Shown: positions 1 to 9,183, counted from the stretch's first letter. The stretch: DNA of 64,000 nt from G965276675 sp965276675 (GCA_965276675.1 OZ255624.1:2666001-2730000), one strand, 5' to 3'. Made by a program: numbers and translations. Notes: generated from the letters alone by a model not told the origin.

Positions 1-213
1 CAAAGATTCAAGAACTGGACACTGCCCATGCTCCTCCCAAAACGACTTCTCGATCGCCTTATCGGGAAGCAGGCCGGACTGCTCGCCTCACGAACATGAT
101 GGAGGAAAATCATGGTGTCCCGCATCAAGTCCAATGCTGCCTCTCTGCGGTGTTGAGAGAGGGCTACCGGAGGCCGTTGGAACCGCCCTGAGCTGCAGCG
201 TCTGCTCGACTAC
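1..213. other. Left edge, no gene recognised
   Basis: This stretch lies downstream of tpiA, which is read on the minus strand. Only short open frames are present on either strand. In many bacteria secG follows tpiA, but no SecG-like membrane segment can be read here. I see no terminator hairpin with a T-run. Confidence 0.4.
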
Positions 214-969
214 CTAACCCGCAGCCGCGACAATCTTCGCAAAGGAAGCAGGATCCAGGCTGGCGCCGCCTACCAGCGCACCATCGATCTCTGGCTGCTG
301 GAGGAGTTCGCGGGCGTTCTCCGGCTTGACACTGCCGCCGTAGAGAATGCGTACGTCGTCAGCTACATGACGACCGAGCAGGTGGGAGACCTCGCTGCGA
401 ATGATCAGGTGGGCCTCTGCCGCCATGTACGGAGTCGCTGTTTTGCCGGTGCCGATGGCCCAGACCGGCTCGTAAGCGATGGCGATCGGAGCCGCACTCT
501 CTGGGCTAATGTCGGCCAATGCTTTGCTGACATGGCGGCGCAGGACATCTTCCGTCTCGCCCGCCTCACGCTGCTCGAGCTGTTCGCCCACGCAGACAAT
601 CGGGATAAGCCCATGTTTCAGCGCGGTTTTCAACTTCTGGTTGACGGTCTCATCGCTCTCGGCGAAATACTGCCGCCGCTCCGAGTGTCCAAGGATCACG
701 TGCGTGACGCCGATCGCGGTCAGCATGGAGGCCGAGGTTTCACCGGTGTAGGCGCCCTCCTCGGCAAAGTGCATAGTCTGTGCTCCGACGTGGACGACGG
801 AGCCGCGCGTCGCGTCGACGACGAAGCTCAGGTCCACGGTTGGTGGGCAGAGAACGATCTCGGCTTCCATCTGGTCTGAGACTGCGGGAAGGAATTGTTG
901 AACGAAGGCTTCTGCCTGTTCCGGCGTCTTATACATCTTCCAATTTGCAGCGATCAGGGGCTTACGCAT
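214..969 (-). CDS. tpiA: Triosephosphate isomerase
   Basis: Interconverts dihydroxyacetone phosphate and glyceraldehyde 3-phosphate in cytoplasmic glycolysis and gluconeogenesis. The 251-residue length is normal for the family. Substrate-binding Asn9 and Lys11 lie in AANWKM, the electrophilic His95 in GHSERR, and the catalytic base Glu167 in AYEPVWAIGTG. The phosphate-gripping YGGSV loop lies near residue 210. It is the last recognised gene of a minus-strand group gap, ridA, pgk, membrane protein, tpiA, consistent with one lower-glycolysis transcription unit. A membrane protein gene sits between it and pgk, which is less usual than direct adjacency. Confidence 0.97.
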   Translation of the reverse strand: MRKPLIAANWKMYKTPEQAEAFVQQFLPAVSDQMEAEIVLCPPTVDLSFVVDATRGSVVHVGAQTMHFAEEGAYTGETSASMLTAIGVTHVILGHSERRQYFAESDETVNQKLKTALKHGLIPIVCVGEQLEQREAGETEDVLRRHVSKALADISPESAAPIAIAYEPVWAIGTGKTATPYMAAEAHLIIRSEVSHLLGRHVADDVRILYGGSVKPENARELLQQPEIDGALVGGASLDPASFAKIVAAAG

Positions 970-999
970 TCTGCCTCGGGAATGTGGATGGAGTGCACT

Positions 1000-1467
1000 C
1001 TAATCGTGATTGGAGATTGCTTTAATGGCGGGAAGTATTCCTGGTTGCGGACGACGGCGACCCTCAGAGATGGGGATGACCTTGTCCACAAGTGGGCTAC
1101 CCGGGGCATTGCGTTGCCAGTAGTTGGCGATAGTGTAAGTCGGCGCATCCGGAAAGTTGCGATCCAGGCTGGAGCCGAGACCGACACCCGCAAGCATACC
1201 TGCGCATCCTGTCAGCAAGAGCACGGCAGTCTGGAAGAGGCCGGCGAGCAGCGTTGGGTGGGAGTGCCCGTGCTGCAGCCAGCGCACCAGGTGAGCCTCA
1301 GCCGAGATACCGATGCCCCCAGCAACCACAAAGCCCAGCGGCGCCAAGAGAAGACGATAGCGCCACGTCTGCAGGCCGCGAACAAACGTTCCAGCAAAGC
1401 CCGCAACCACAAAGGCGACGACACCAGCGAACAGGACGACTGCGTTGATCAGGAAAGCGGAAGACAC
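1000..1467 (-). CDS. Membrane protein of unknown function in the pgk-tpiA interval
   Basis: About 155 residues, not assigned to a family. Three hydrophobic segments can be read: near residues 5-30, 38-56 and 75-98. They are followed by a polar C-terminal tail of about 55 residues that includes an NYWQRN motif. A His-rich loop (HGHSHP) lies between the second and third segments. A GTG start at 1467 is preferred over TTG at 1470 because GGAG then lies six bases upstream. It is read in the same direction as pgk and tpiA with 41- and 30-base gaps, so it is probably co-transcribed with them. A link to glycolysis is inferred from position only. Confidence 0.7.
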   Translation of the reverse strand: MSSAFLINAVVLFAGVVAFVVAGFAGTFVRGLQTWRYRLLLAPLGFVVAGGIGISAEAHLVRWLQHGHSHPTLLAGLFQTAVLLLTGCAGMLAGVGLGSSLDRNFPDAPTYTIANYWQRNAPGSPLVDKVIPISEGRRRPQPGILPAIKAISNHD

Positions 1468-1508
1468 CAAGTTCTCCAGAGCGATGGGAGAGAGAAGACA
1501 AACTCAGC

Positions 1509-2726
1509 TTATTCCTTTGAAGGCAATGCATCAACTCCAGGCAATTTCTTACCTTCCAGGAACTCAAGCGAGGCTCCGCCCCCGGTCGAAATATGCGTAA
1601 TGCGCTCGGCAACACCGGCCTGCTTTACCGCCGAGACCGAGTCTCCTCCACCCACGATGGAGGTGGCGTCGGAGTTAGCCGCCACTGCTTCGGCGATAGC
1701 AGTCGTGCCCTGTGCAAAGGCCGGCATCTCGAAGACACCCATCGGCCCATTCCAGACAATGGTGCTGGCGCCACTTATCTCTTTGGCAAAGATCTCGATT
1801 GTTTTGGGCCCGATATCCAGCGCCATCCACTCCGCGGGAAAGGGGCCATCTCCCTCGAAGGTCTGCGTTTTTGCATCCGCGGCGAACCGGTCGGCAAGAA
1901 TATGGTCGACGGGCAGCAGAAAACGAACACCCCTCTCCTCAGCTTTTTTGAGCGCCTGCCGGGCGATCTCCAGCTTGTCGGCTTCTACCAGCGATTTGCC
2001 GACATTTTGTCCCTTTGCCTTGAGAAAGGTGTAGGCCATGCCTCCGCCGATCAAGATCGCGTCGACCTTGTTGAGGAGATTGTCGATGACCTGGATCTTG
2101 TCGGAGACCTTCGCGCCGCCCAGGATGGCGACAAACGGCTTGTCCGGGTTTTCGAGTGCTTTGCCCAGGTAATTCACCTCTTTTTCGAGCAACAGGCCAG
2201 CCGCCGATTGCTTGACAAAATGCGTGATGCCTTCCGTGGAGGCGTGAGCACGGTGGGCGCTGCCAAAGGCGTCATTGACGTACACATCACACAGGCTCGC
2301 AAGCTGTTTGGCGAAGCCTGGGTCATTCGCCTCCTCTCCGGCATGGAAGCGCAGGTTTTCCAGCAGCAGAACCTTGCCATCTTCCAGCTTCGAGGCGAGC
2401 TCCCTGGCGATGTCGCCGACACAGTCCGGCGAGAACGCAACGTTGACCTGTTCGCCGATGGCGTGATCCAGCAGCACACGCAGGCGGTCGACTACAGCAC
2501 GCAGGCTGTAGCGGGGGTCCGGTTTACCCTTGGGACGGCCCAGATGCGAGCACAGAATCACCTTGGCATGCGCGCGCACAGCGTATTCGATCGTGGGCAA
2601 GGTCTCACGGATGCGCGTGTCGTCGAGGATCTCAGAGCCATCGTCCGAGAGCGGGACGTTGAAATCAACGCGGATGAGCAGGTGTTTGTGCTTGAGTTCG
2701 AGGTCCCGGATCGAGAGTGTCGGCAT
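1509..2726 (-). CDS. pgk: Phosphoglycerate kinase
   Basis: Transfers the acyl phosphate of 1,3-bisphosphoglycerate to ADP in glycolysis. The 405-residue length from the chosen start fits the monomeric family. The N-terminal domain has the substrate motif RVDFNVPL near residue 20 and CSHLGRPKG. The C-terminal nucleotide domain has AILGGAKVSDK and the glycine-rich VGGGDSV near the end. The ATG at 2726 follows the ridA stop by four bases and matches the usual MPTLSIRDL-type N-terminus. Longer in-frame starts at 2759 and 2744 would overlap ridA and add residues not expected for this family. Translational coupling to ridA is likely. Confidence 0.96.
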   Translation of the reverse strand: MPTLSIRDLELKHKHLLIRVDFNVPLSDDGSEILDDTRIRETLPTIEYAVRAHAKVILCSHLGRPKGKPDPRYSLRAVVDRLRVLLDHAIGEQVNVAFSPDCVGDIARELASKLEDGKVLLLENLRFHAGEEANDPGFAKQLASLCDVYVNDAFGSAHRAHASTEGITHFVKQSAAGLLLEKEVNYLGKALENPDKPFVAILGGAKVSDKIQVIDNLLNKVDAILIGGGMAYTFLKAKGQNVGKSLVEADKLEIARQALKKAEERGVRFLLPVDHILADRFAADAKTQTFEGDGPFPAEWMALDIGPKTIEIFAKEISGASTIVWNGPMGVFEMPAFAQGTTAIAEAVAANSDATSIVGGGDSVSAVKQAGVAERITHISTGGGASLEFLEGKKLPGVDALPSKE

Positions 2727-2730
2727 GCCC

Positions 2731-3111
2731 TTAACTTTCTGCGCCATCGAGAAAGGCATCTGCCTCGATCTCGACGCGCCATGCTGGGTTGAGAAGCTGG
2801 GAGACGACTACCATGGTCGCTGCTGGGCGGATGACTCCGAAGACCTCTCCATGAGCGCGGCCGACCGTCTCCCAATCCTCCCTATGTGTGAGATAGATGC
2901 GGGTGCGGACCACATCTTTGAAGGTGGCTCCAGCCGAAGCCAGTGCTCCCGCGATGATCGCGAGCGTGTGGCGGGTCTGCCCGGCTGCGTCCTGGTCTTC
3001 TGCCCCGACGGGACCCGTCCCGGAGACATGGACGTGCTGACCGGCGTGCACGGCACGCGAGAAGCCGATGATGGGTTCGTAAGGCGAGCTGCCTGGAATG
3101 TTCTGTCGCAT
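2731..3111 (-). CDS. RidA-family protein upstream of pgk
   Basis: 126 residues with the YjgF/YER057c/UK114 fold signature: VSGTGPVG near residue 30, VVRTRIYLT near residue 68 and the C-terminal VEIEADAF. Canonical RidA hydrolyses reactive enamine/imine intermediates using an Arg in a PAR(S/T) motif. Here the corresponding segment reads PAATM, so that Arg appears to be missing and deaminase activity should not be assumed. The gene lies between gap and pgk and ends four bases before the pgk start. Co-transcription with glycolytic genes is likely. The specific substrate cannot be told from sequence. Confidence 0.88.
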   Translation of the reverse strand: MRQNIPGSSPYEPIIGFSRAVHAGQHVHVSGTGPVGAEDQDAAGQTRHTLAIIAGALASAGATFKDVVRTRIYLTHREDWETVGRAHGEVFGVIRPAATMVVVSQLLNPAWRVEIEADAFLDGAES

Positions 3112-3184
3112 GAGGGAGTGAGATGCAGCCTCGTCAGGGTCTGGCCTGCCAATGCACAGCTTGGAACCCTAACGATGCGAAGGG

Positions 3185-3299
3185 CTAGAGCGGTTCTCTT
3201 GTAGGTGTACACCGGAGCCACGGAAGAGCACGCGGCTTTTCCGTCAAGAAAAGCCGCACATCGCAAACATCGGTGGTGCATAGCAACAGGAAAACCGCT

Positions 3300-3303
<4 letters not shown>
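3185..3303. repeat. MITE-like nested inverted repeat between gap and ridA
   Basis: The 119-base segment begins with CTAGAGCGGTT (3185-3195) and ends with its exact reverse complement (3293-3303). The similarity continues inward imperfectly for about 20 more bases. A second hairpin sits inside, with 9-bp arms at 3232-3240 and 3249-3257. The right end overlaps the last codons of gap. It could be a small non-autonomous mobile element or an mRNA processing/termination structure in the glycolytic transcript. No T-run follows the inner stem on the minus strand. Confidence 0.55.
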
Positions 3304-4304
<1,001 letters not shown>

Positions 4305-4369
4305 AGTGCGAGGTGCTCCTTCATGCGGATGAGTGATGGCCGCGGGTGAGTAGTGCGCGACTGAATGCA

Positions 4370-4395
4370 GAGGCTGCTCACGCGTGAGCAGCCTC
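4370..4395. promoter_or_regulatory. 26-bp perfect palindrome upstream of gap
   Basis: Two 13-base arms (4370-4382 and 4383-4395) are exact reverse complements with no loop. The left arm starts GAGGCTGCTCACG. The site is 66-91 bases upstream of the gap start codon and would lie in the gap leader or promoter. It may be an operator for a dimeric regulator, or a leader hairpin that stabilises the mRNA. A weak -10-like TACACT lies further upstream on the minus strand (about 4433-4438). Confidence 0.5.
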
Positions 4396-4505
4396 CAAAG
4401 CGGGCGAGTGCTGCGGAGTTCTGACGTGCTGAGTGTACCAAACGCAGTCGACGCGAGGTGACGGAAGGGTTTGCGGCGGCGCTGGGGTTGTGGTACATCC
4501 TCATC

Positions 4506-5486
4506 ATGCGCGAGTGGATGCGCAACAAGATGAGACGACGTACGAAACGCGAACCCAACGTATCGGAATCAACCGGCAAGATAGGTCAAGAGTTGCCGGT
4601 TAACCAGCCCGCGCCATTGCAACCGAACTACACCGCCACGGATTACGGAAGGCGCGAAGAGGACAGCGGGAGTAAAACGGCTCCCGTCATTGGCGAAGAC
4701 CTGGACCAGCAGGGCAGGGGGAGCGATGCGGCGGCGGATGGTACGACCGCCGAGCTCGACGAGTCCGGAAACGATGCTGGAAGCCACCCTGCGAGTGCTC
4801 TTGCGAAACAGGAGCGCGAACAGGCTGATCAGCCTGCAGAGCCATCGCAGCCGGAAGGCAAGCTGGTGGTGGAGACGCAACCCGAGTCCCCGATGCTGCC
4901 CCCAGCCGAAGAGGCCGGCGGTCAGCGGCCATCGCGCGGCTTCGTGGTGCTGACCATAGGACTGCCGGGATCGGGCAAGACAACCTGGTTCCGCCGCCGC
5001 GGGGTGACGCCGCTTTCGAGCGATCTGCTGCGCTCGATCCTCTTCGACGACATTACTGAGCAGCGCTACCAGGGGCTGGTTTTTTCCACGCTGCGTTCGC
5101 TGCTGCGGGCAAGGCTGATCGCGAAGATGCCGTGGAATTACGTCGACGCGACCAATCTGTCCCCTCACGAGCGCCGCCAATGGATCAAAATGGCGAAGAG
5201 CTTTGGTTACGATGTGCAGGCGGTCTTCTTCGACGTGCCATTCGAGGTCTGCATGGAGCGAAACCATATGCGCGAGCGCACGGTCAGCGACGAGTCGATG
5301 CAGCGCATGGCTGAGCGGCTGCGTCCGCCGTCCTTCAAGGAAGGATTCTCGAAGATCACGGTGGTGCGGGTGAAGGGTCAACCGGCCCCGACGCCGGAGA
5401 GCGCGATGAGCGCTCCGGTGGCCGCCGACATGCCTGGAGATGCTGCGGCCATCGAGGACGATTTCGCGACCGGCGACGAAGAGTAG
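4506..5486 (+). CDS. P-loop kinase (AAA_33 / polynucleotide-kinase-like) with long disordered N-terminus
   Basis: The C-terminal half is a P-loop phosphotransferase domain. The Walker A motif GLPGSGKTT is near residues 152-160. PLSSDLLR follows, then YVDATNLSPHERR, then FDVPFEVCMERN, a layout shared with bacterial T4-PNK-like and Zeta-toxin-like kinases. The first 140 or so residues are low complexity, rich in Glu, Gln, Pro, Ser and Ala. The substrate is unknown. The start is uncertain: ATG 4506 is chosen; GTG 4458 and ATG 4530 are alternatives without strong ribosome-binding sites. It is divergent from gap. A hairpin follows the stop. Confidence 0.75.
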   Translation: MREWMRNKMRRRTKREPNVSESTGKIGQELPVNQPAPLQPNYTATDYGRREEDSGSKTAPVIGEDLDQQGRGSDAAADGTTAELDESGNDAGSHPASALAKQEREQADQPAEPSQPEGKLVVETQPESPMLPPAEEAGGQRPSRGFVVLTIGLPGSGKTTWFRRRGVTPLSSDLLRSILFDDITEQRYQGLVFSTLRSLLRARLIAKMPWNYVDATNLSPHERRQWIKMAKSFGYDVQAVFFDVPFEVCMERNHMRERTVSDESMQRMAERLRPPSFKEGFSKITVVRVKGQPAPTPESAMSAPVAADMPGDAAAIEDDFATGDEE

Positions 5487-5508
5487 CATTGGCGAAGCGG
5501 TGCGAGCG

Positions 5509-5536
5509 CGAAGGCCGGGAGCAGTCCCGGCCTTCG
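5509..5536 (+). terminator. Hairpin after the P-loop kinase gene
   Basis: A perfect 12-bp stem (5509-5520 with 5525-5536) encloses the loop GCAG. The left arm begins CGAAGGCCGGGA. It lies 23 bases after the kinase stop and 23 bases before the ABC ATPase start. There is no T-run after it, so it is a probable but not canonical terminator. Confidence 0.55.
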
Positions 5537-5558
5537 CTGTCCCCTATTGAAAGCGTGC

Positions 5559-6338
5559 ATGAGCGAAAATCCCGCCATCGAGTTCCGCGATGTAAGCTAC
5601 CGGCTGCCGGATGGGCGGCTGCTGCTCGATGGAGTTTCGCTGTGCGTAGAAGAGGGCACGACGACTGCGCTGCTGGGCAAGAGCGGCTCCGGCAAAACCA
5701 CGCTGCTGCGCACGGTGAACCGCATGCACGGGATCACGGGCGGCGAGGTGAAGGTGCGAGGCAGGTCTGTCGTCGATGAGGACGCGATCGCGTTGCGACG
5801 CTCCATCGGCTACGTCATCCAGGAGACAGGGCTCTTTCCGCACTTCACCATCGAGCGAAACGTCGGGCTGGTGCTGGAGATTGAGGGCAAACCCAAAGGG
5901 GAGATTGAGGTGCGCGCGCGCGAGTTGATGGGCATGGTAGGACTCGATGCCGGCCAGTTTGCTCGCCGGTTGCCGCACCAACTCTCCGGCGGCCAGCGGC
6001 AGCGCGTGGGACTGGCGCGGGCACTCGCCGCCGGCCAGGATATCGTGCTGATGGATGAGCCCTTCGGCGCGCTCGATCCGCTGACCCGCGCCGAGATGCA
6101 GGATGTGCTGCGTAAGCTCGCCGGGGAGATGCGGATGACAGTGCTGCTGGTGACGCACGATCTGGATGAGGCGCTCTTTCTCGCCTCGCGTGTGGTTCTG
6201 GTCGAGGATGGCAAGATAGCGGCGGAGCTGCCCTCGGGCGAGTTTCTCGGGTCACCAACACCAGCGGTGCAGCAGTATGTGCGCGCGGTGCACCGGGGCA
6301 GCCAACAAGCCGGTGGTGAACCGGCTGGGCAAGCATGA
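5559..6338 (+). CDS. ABC transporter ATPase, osmoprotectant/quaternary-amine type
   Basis: 259-residue ATPase that would drive import of a quaternary amine such as glycine betaine or choline. Walker A LGKSGSGKTT is near residue 40, the Q-loop is in YVIQETGLFPH, the signature is LSGGQRQRV, and Walker B is VLMDEPFGALDP followed by THDLDEA. These match the OpuBA/OpuCA/ProV group, but there is no C-terminal CBS pair. The ATG at 5559 is chosen over an in-frame TTG at 5547. It overlaps the permease gene by four bases (ATGA), so three genes form a tightly coupled operon. The substrate is inferred from family only. Confidence 0.9.
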   Translation: MSENPAIEFRDVSYRLPDGRLLLDGVSLCVEEGTTTALLGKSGSGKTTLLRTVNRMHGITGGEVKVRGRSVVDEDAIALRRSIGYVIQETGLFPHFTIERNVGLVLEIEGKPKGEIEVRARELMGMVGLDAGQFARRLPHQLSGGQRQRVGLARALAAGQDIVLMDEPFGALDPLTRAEMQDVLRKLAGEMRMTVLLVTHDLDEALFLASRVVLVEDGKIAAELPSGEFLGSPTPAVQQYVRAVHRGSQQAGGEPAGQA

Positions 6339-6985
6339 TGGCGGCCAGCGGATTCCTCGCGGAGCACTGGGGCGAGATTACGACGCTGACCGTGGAGCAC
6401 CTCTGGCTCACGGGATCGGCGATGCTCTTCGCCACCGGCATCTCTGTGCCGCTCGGCATCCTGCTGACGCGCTACGGACGGCTGGCCAAGCCAGTGCTGG
6501 GCCTGGTCAACACGCTGCAAACCATTCCCAGCCTGGCGATGTTTGGCTTCCTGCTGCCGCTGCCCTGGCTGGGCGCGCGTGCGGCGCGCATCGCGATCGT
6601 GGCGCTGGTGGCGTACGCGCTGCTGCCGATTGTGCGCAATACCTATGCGGGCATCCGCGGCGTGGATGCAACCGTGCTTGAAGTGGCGACGGCGCTGGGC
6701 ATGACCGGCACGCAGCGGCTCTTCAAAGTGGAGCTGCCGTTGGCCGCGGGAGTCATCCTGGCGGGATTGAGAACAGCCACGGTTACGTGTGTTGGGATCG
6801 CCACGATAGCGGCAGCGGTGGGCGCCGGAGGACTGGGGGAGTTCATCTTTCGCGGTGTGGCCTCCGTCGACAACCGGCTGGTGCTGGCCGGGGCAATCCC
6901 GGCGGCGTTGCTGGCGCTGGTCGCCGATGGCCTGCTGGGTTTGCTGGAGCGCAAGCTGAGCGTGCCCGGGACGCAGCAGCCGTGA
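6335..6985 (+). CDS. ABC transporter permease, osmoprotectant type
   Basis: 216-residue inner-membrane permease of the OpuBB/OpuCB/YehW group with about five or six hydrophobic segments. The cytoplasmic coupling loop reads EVATALGMTGTQRLFKVELP, the classical EAA-type motif that contacts the ATPase. The sequence before it (TIPSLAMFGFLLP) is typical of this group. It is coupled on both sides: ATGA overlap with the ATPase gene and GTGA overlap with the binding-protein gene. One permease gene implies a homodimeric channel. Confidence 0.92.
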   Translation: MMAASGFLAEHWGEITTLTVEHLWLTGSAMLFATGISVPLGILLTRYGRLAKPVLGLVNTLQTIPSLAMFGFLLPLPWLGARAARIAIVALVAYALLPIVRNTYAGIRGVDATVLEVATALGMTGTQRLFKVELPLAAGVILAGLRTATVTCVGIATIAAAVGAGGLGEFIFRGVASVDNRLVLAGAIPAALLALVADGLLGLLERKLSVPGTQQP

Positions 6986-7878
6986 TCCGCTCTCTTCGTG
7001 GTCCCGCAGCGGCTGTGATCGTCTCTGTTGCCATATGCGCCATCGCAGCGTGCTCACCGCCGCGCCCGGACCATCCTGTCATCGGCGCTAAGAACTTCAC
7101 CGAGCAGGTAGTCCTGGGCGAGCTGATGGCGCAGCACATCGAGGCGAAGACGGGGATGAAAGTCGACCGGCGCTTCTATCTCGCGGGTTCCTACATCTGC
7201 CAGCAGGCGATGATGGGCGGACGCATCGACGCGTACCCGGAGTACACCGGAACCGCGCTCACGGCGATCCTGAAGCAGCCGGTAGACAAAGACCCGGAGC
7301 GCGTATTGAGCACGATCACACGCCTCTATAAGCAGAAGTACAACATCGGAGTGGGCCCGCCCTTTGGCTTTGAGAACACGTTTGCGATGGTGATCCGCGG
7401 GTCGGATGCGAACCGTCTGCACCTGGAAAGACTGGGCCAGGTCGCTCCATTCGCCCCGGAGTGGCGGCTGGGCGTGGGCTACGAGTTTGAGGAGCGTCCG
7501 GATGGACTCAAGGGACTCTCCCAGGCCTACGGATTACACTTTGCGGGCTCGCCGCGCACCATGGATCTGGGTTTGCTCTATCGCGCAATCAATGGCAAAC
7601 AGGTGGATATCATCGCTGGCAACTCGACCGACGGCCCGATCAAAGCATTTGGACTCAAGGTGCTGGCGGATGACAAACATTACTTCCCACCCTACCAGGC
7701 CGTCCCGCTGGTGCGAGAGGCCGCGCTCGATCGATGGCCACAGTTGCGTGGCGCGATGGAGGATCTCAAGAACGCTGTCACTGCCGAGGAGATGCAGGCG
7801 ATGAACGAGGCTGTGGATGGAGAGCATCGCGACCCGGCAACTGTGGTGCGGGAGTTCAGGAAGCGAAAGGGACTGTAG
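6982..7878 (+). CDS. Substrate-binding lipoprotein of the osmoprotectant ABC importer
   Basis: 298-residue protein of the OpuAC/OsmF/YehZ family. The N-terminus has a hydrophobic segment ending in the lipobox AIAAC, so it is probably a lipoprotein anchored by Cys. The mature part starts with the family motif VIGAKNFTEQ and has YPEYTGTALT near residue 90. Late in the sequence are IIAGNSTDG and DDKHYFPPYQAVPLVR. The GTG at 6982 overlaps the permease stop by four bases; a longer reading would lie inside the permease gene. It is the last gene of the three-gene importer. A DinB-like gene begins directly after its stop. Confidence 0.92.
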   Translation: MIRSLRGPAAAVIVSVAICAIAACSPPRPDHPVIGAKNFTEQVVLGELMAQHIEAKTGMKVDRRFYLAGSYICQQAMMGGRIDAYPEYTGTALTAILKQPVDKDPERVLSTITRLYKQKYNIGVGPPFGFENTFAMVIRGSDANRLHLERLGQVAPFAPEWRLGVGYEFEERPDGLKGLSQAYGLHFAGSPRTMDLGLLYRAINGKQVDIIAGNSTDGPIKAFGLKVLADDKHYFPPYQAVPLVREAALDRWPQLRGAMEDLKNAVTAEEMQAMNEAVDGEHRDPATVVREFRKRKGL

Positions 7879-8424
7879 ATGGCAGGGAACGAGAGACCCG
7901 AACCGTGGCTGCGAGGAACGCTGACCGAAGTACCGGCGGTCGTTCGAGGCGTGCTGCATGCGTTGGAGCTGGCGCGCGAGGATGCCGACCGTTGGTGCGG
8001 GCAGCTGACCGGTGTCGAGGTAAATGCGCGGCCTGCGGGACTGCCCTCCGTGGCCTATCAGGTGCGGCACCTCGCCGGTAGTCTAGACCGGCTGCTGAGC
8101 TATGCTGAAGGACATCCGCTCAACGAAGCGCAGCTGGAGTCGCTGGCGCGTGAGAGCGACGGGGCGGGAGTTATGGCGCATGTTCTTCTGCGCGACTTCA
8201 ACCGCGTGGTAGATGCTGCGGTGCCGCGCGTGCGTGCCTTTGCGGGGCAGGATCTGGAAGCGCCTCGCACGGTGGGCCGGAGAGAGCTACCGACCACGGT
8301 CGGCGGACTGCTGGTGCACATCGCCGATCACACGCAGCGGCACGTAGGTCAGGCGGTGACGACCGCAAAGGTGGTGATTGCAGGACGGGGCAGGGAATCA
8401 ATGGCGGAGAAACTAGGGGTGTGA
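7879..8424 (+). CDS. DinB-like / YfiT-like four-helix protein
   Basis: 181 residues with the pattern of the DinB superfamily of metal-binding four-helix bundles. The likely metal ligands are the His of VRHLAGS near residue 57 and the two C-terminal His residues of HIADHTQRHVGQ. Members include thiol S-transferases and many uncharacterised proteins, so no reaction is assigned. The ATG follows the binding-protein stop immediately, so the gene may be co-expressed with the importer. It converges with ribA and the two reading frames overlap by 12 bases at their 3' ends. Confidence 0.8.
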   Translation: MAGNERPEPWLRGTLTEVPAVVRGVLHALELAREDADRWCGQLTGVEVNARPAGLPSVAYQVRHLAGSLDRLLSYAEGHPLNEAQLESLARESDGAGVMAHVLLRDFNRVVDAAVPRVRAFAGQDLEAPRTVGRRELPTTVGGLLVHIADHTQRHVGQAVTTAKVVIAGRGRESMAEKLGV

Positions 8425-9084
8425 GGGCTCCGGCTCCTGCAGTGCGTCCAGCAGATGCCCCATCTTCTCGTGCTTGGTCTTGAGATAGCGCTCGGAAAAA
8501 ACAGAGGCAGCTTCGACCTCGGCCGAGATACGCTCGACCACGCGCACGCCGTGTTCTTCAAGGGCCTGCACCTTCTCCGGATTGTTGGTGATGAGCCGGA
8601 CGGCGGAGACACCCAGCTGCTTCAGCACCTCGGCGGGAAGATCGTACGCGCGGCAGTCGACCTTGTAGCCGAGTTCAAGATTGGCTTCCATCGTGTCGCG
8701 TCCCCGGTCTTGCAGCTCGTATGCTCTAAGTTTGGCCATCAGGCCGATGCCGCGGCCCTCCTGCTGCTCATAGAGCAGGACCCCCGCGCCAGCTTCGCTG
8801 ATCTTGCCCATGGCAAGCTCGAACTGCTGACGGCAGTCGCAGCGCAGGGAACCGAAGACATCGCCGGTAAGGCACTGCGAATGAATACGGACAATCGGTG
8901 GAGCGCTGCCGATGTCACCCAGCACCAGGGCAACACACCCCTCCACCCGGCGTGCTGGCGAGGGATCGTTGGGGCGACATGGGTCAGGATGTAGTGTCGT
9001 GCCTTCAAAGCCGAGAATGCGAAAGTGCCCCCAGCGCGAGGGGAAATCGGCATCCGCAATCTTGAGCACGCTCATCACTGGCAT
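8413..9084 (-). CDS. ribA: GTP cyclohydrolase II, stand-alone
   Basis: Converts GTP to 2,5-diamino-6-ribosylamino-4(3H)-pyrimidinone 5'-phosphate, formate and pyrophosphate, the first step of riboflavin synthesis. The zinc ligands appear in SQCLTGDVFGSLRCDC (three Cys). The catalytic region YEQQEGRGIGLM follows, then ITNNPEKVQALEEHG. At 223 residues it is the single-domain form and not the RibBA fusion. The N-terminal 40 residues are a little longer than in E. coli RibA. A TATAAT box ends six bases before the ATG at 9084, which suggests a leaderless mRNA. No other rib gene is nearby. Confidence 0.94.
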   Translation of the reverse strand: MPVMSVLKIADADFPSRWGHFRILGFEGTTLHPDPCRPNDPSPARRVEGCVALVLGDIGSAPPIVRIHSQCLTGDVFGSLRCDCRQQFELAMGKISEAGAGVLLYEQQEGRGIGLMAKLRAYELQDRGRDTMEANLELGYKVDCRAYDLPAEVLKQLGVSAVRLITNNPEKVQALEEHGVRVVERISAEVEAASVFSERYLKTKHEKMGHLLDALQEPEPSHP

Positions 9085-9090
9085 GCTCTG

Positions 9091-9096
9091 ATTATA
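9091..9096 (-). promoter_or_regulatory. -10 box (TATAAT) for ribA
   Basis: A perfect TATAAT on the minus strand lies six bases upstream of the ribA ATG (9084). Transcription from it would begin at or within a base of the start codon. No good -35 hexamer is seen at 16-18 bases upstream, and no ribosome-binding site is present between the box and the ATG. Confidence 0.45.
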
Positions 9097-9183
9097 CGGA
9101 AGAGCAGCCGTTAGCCTTTAGCTCCCAGCTTCTTTGGATGTAGCTCCATCTCATCGAGAAGGCCGCTTTCCGCTTGTGCTCTT

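Noticed and set aside
895..2792. Long plus-strand frames opposite pgk and tpiA
   Set aside because: They have no recognisable domain and lie opposite strongly conserved genes; typical of G+C-rich shadow frames.
5810..7057. 415-codon minus-strand frame across the ABC importer
   Set aside because: Gln/Arg-rich, no domain; opposite three well-supported genes.
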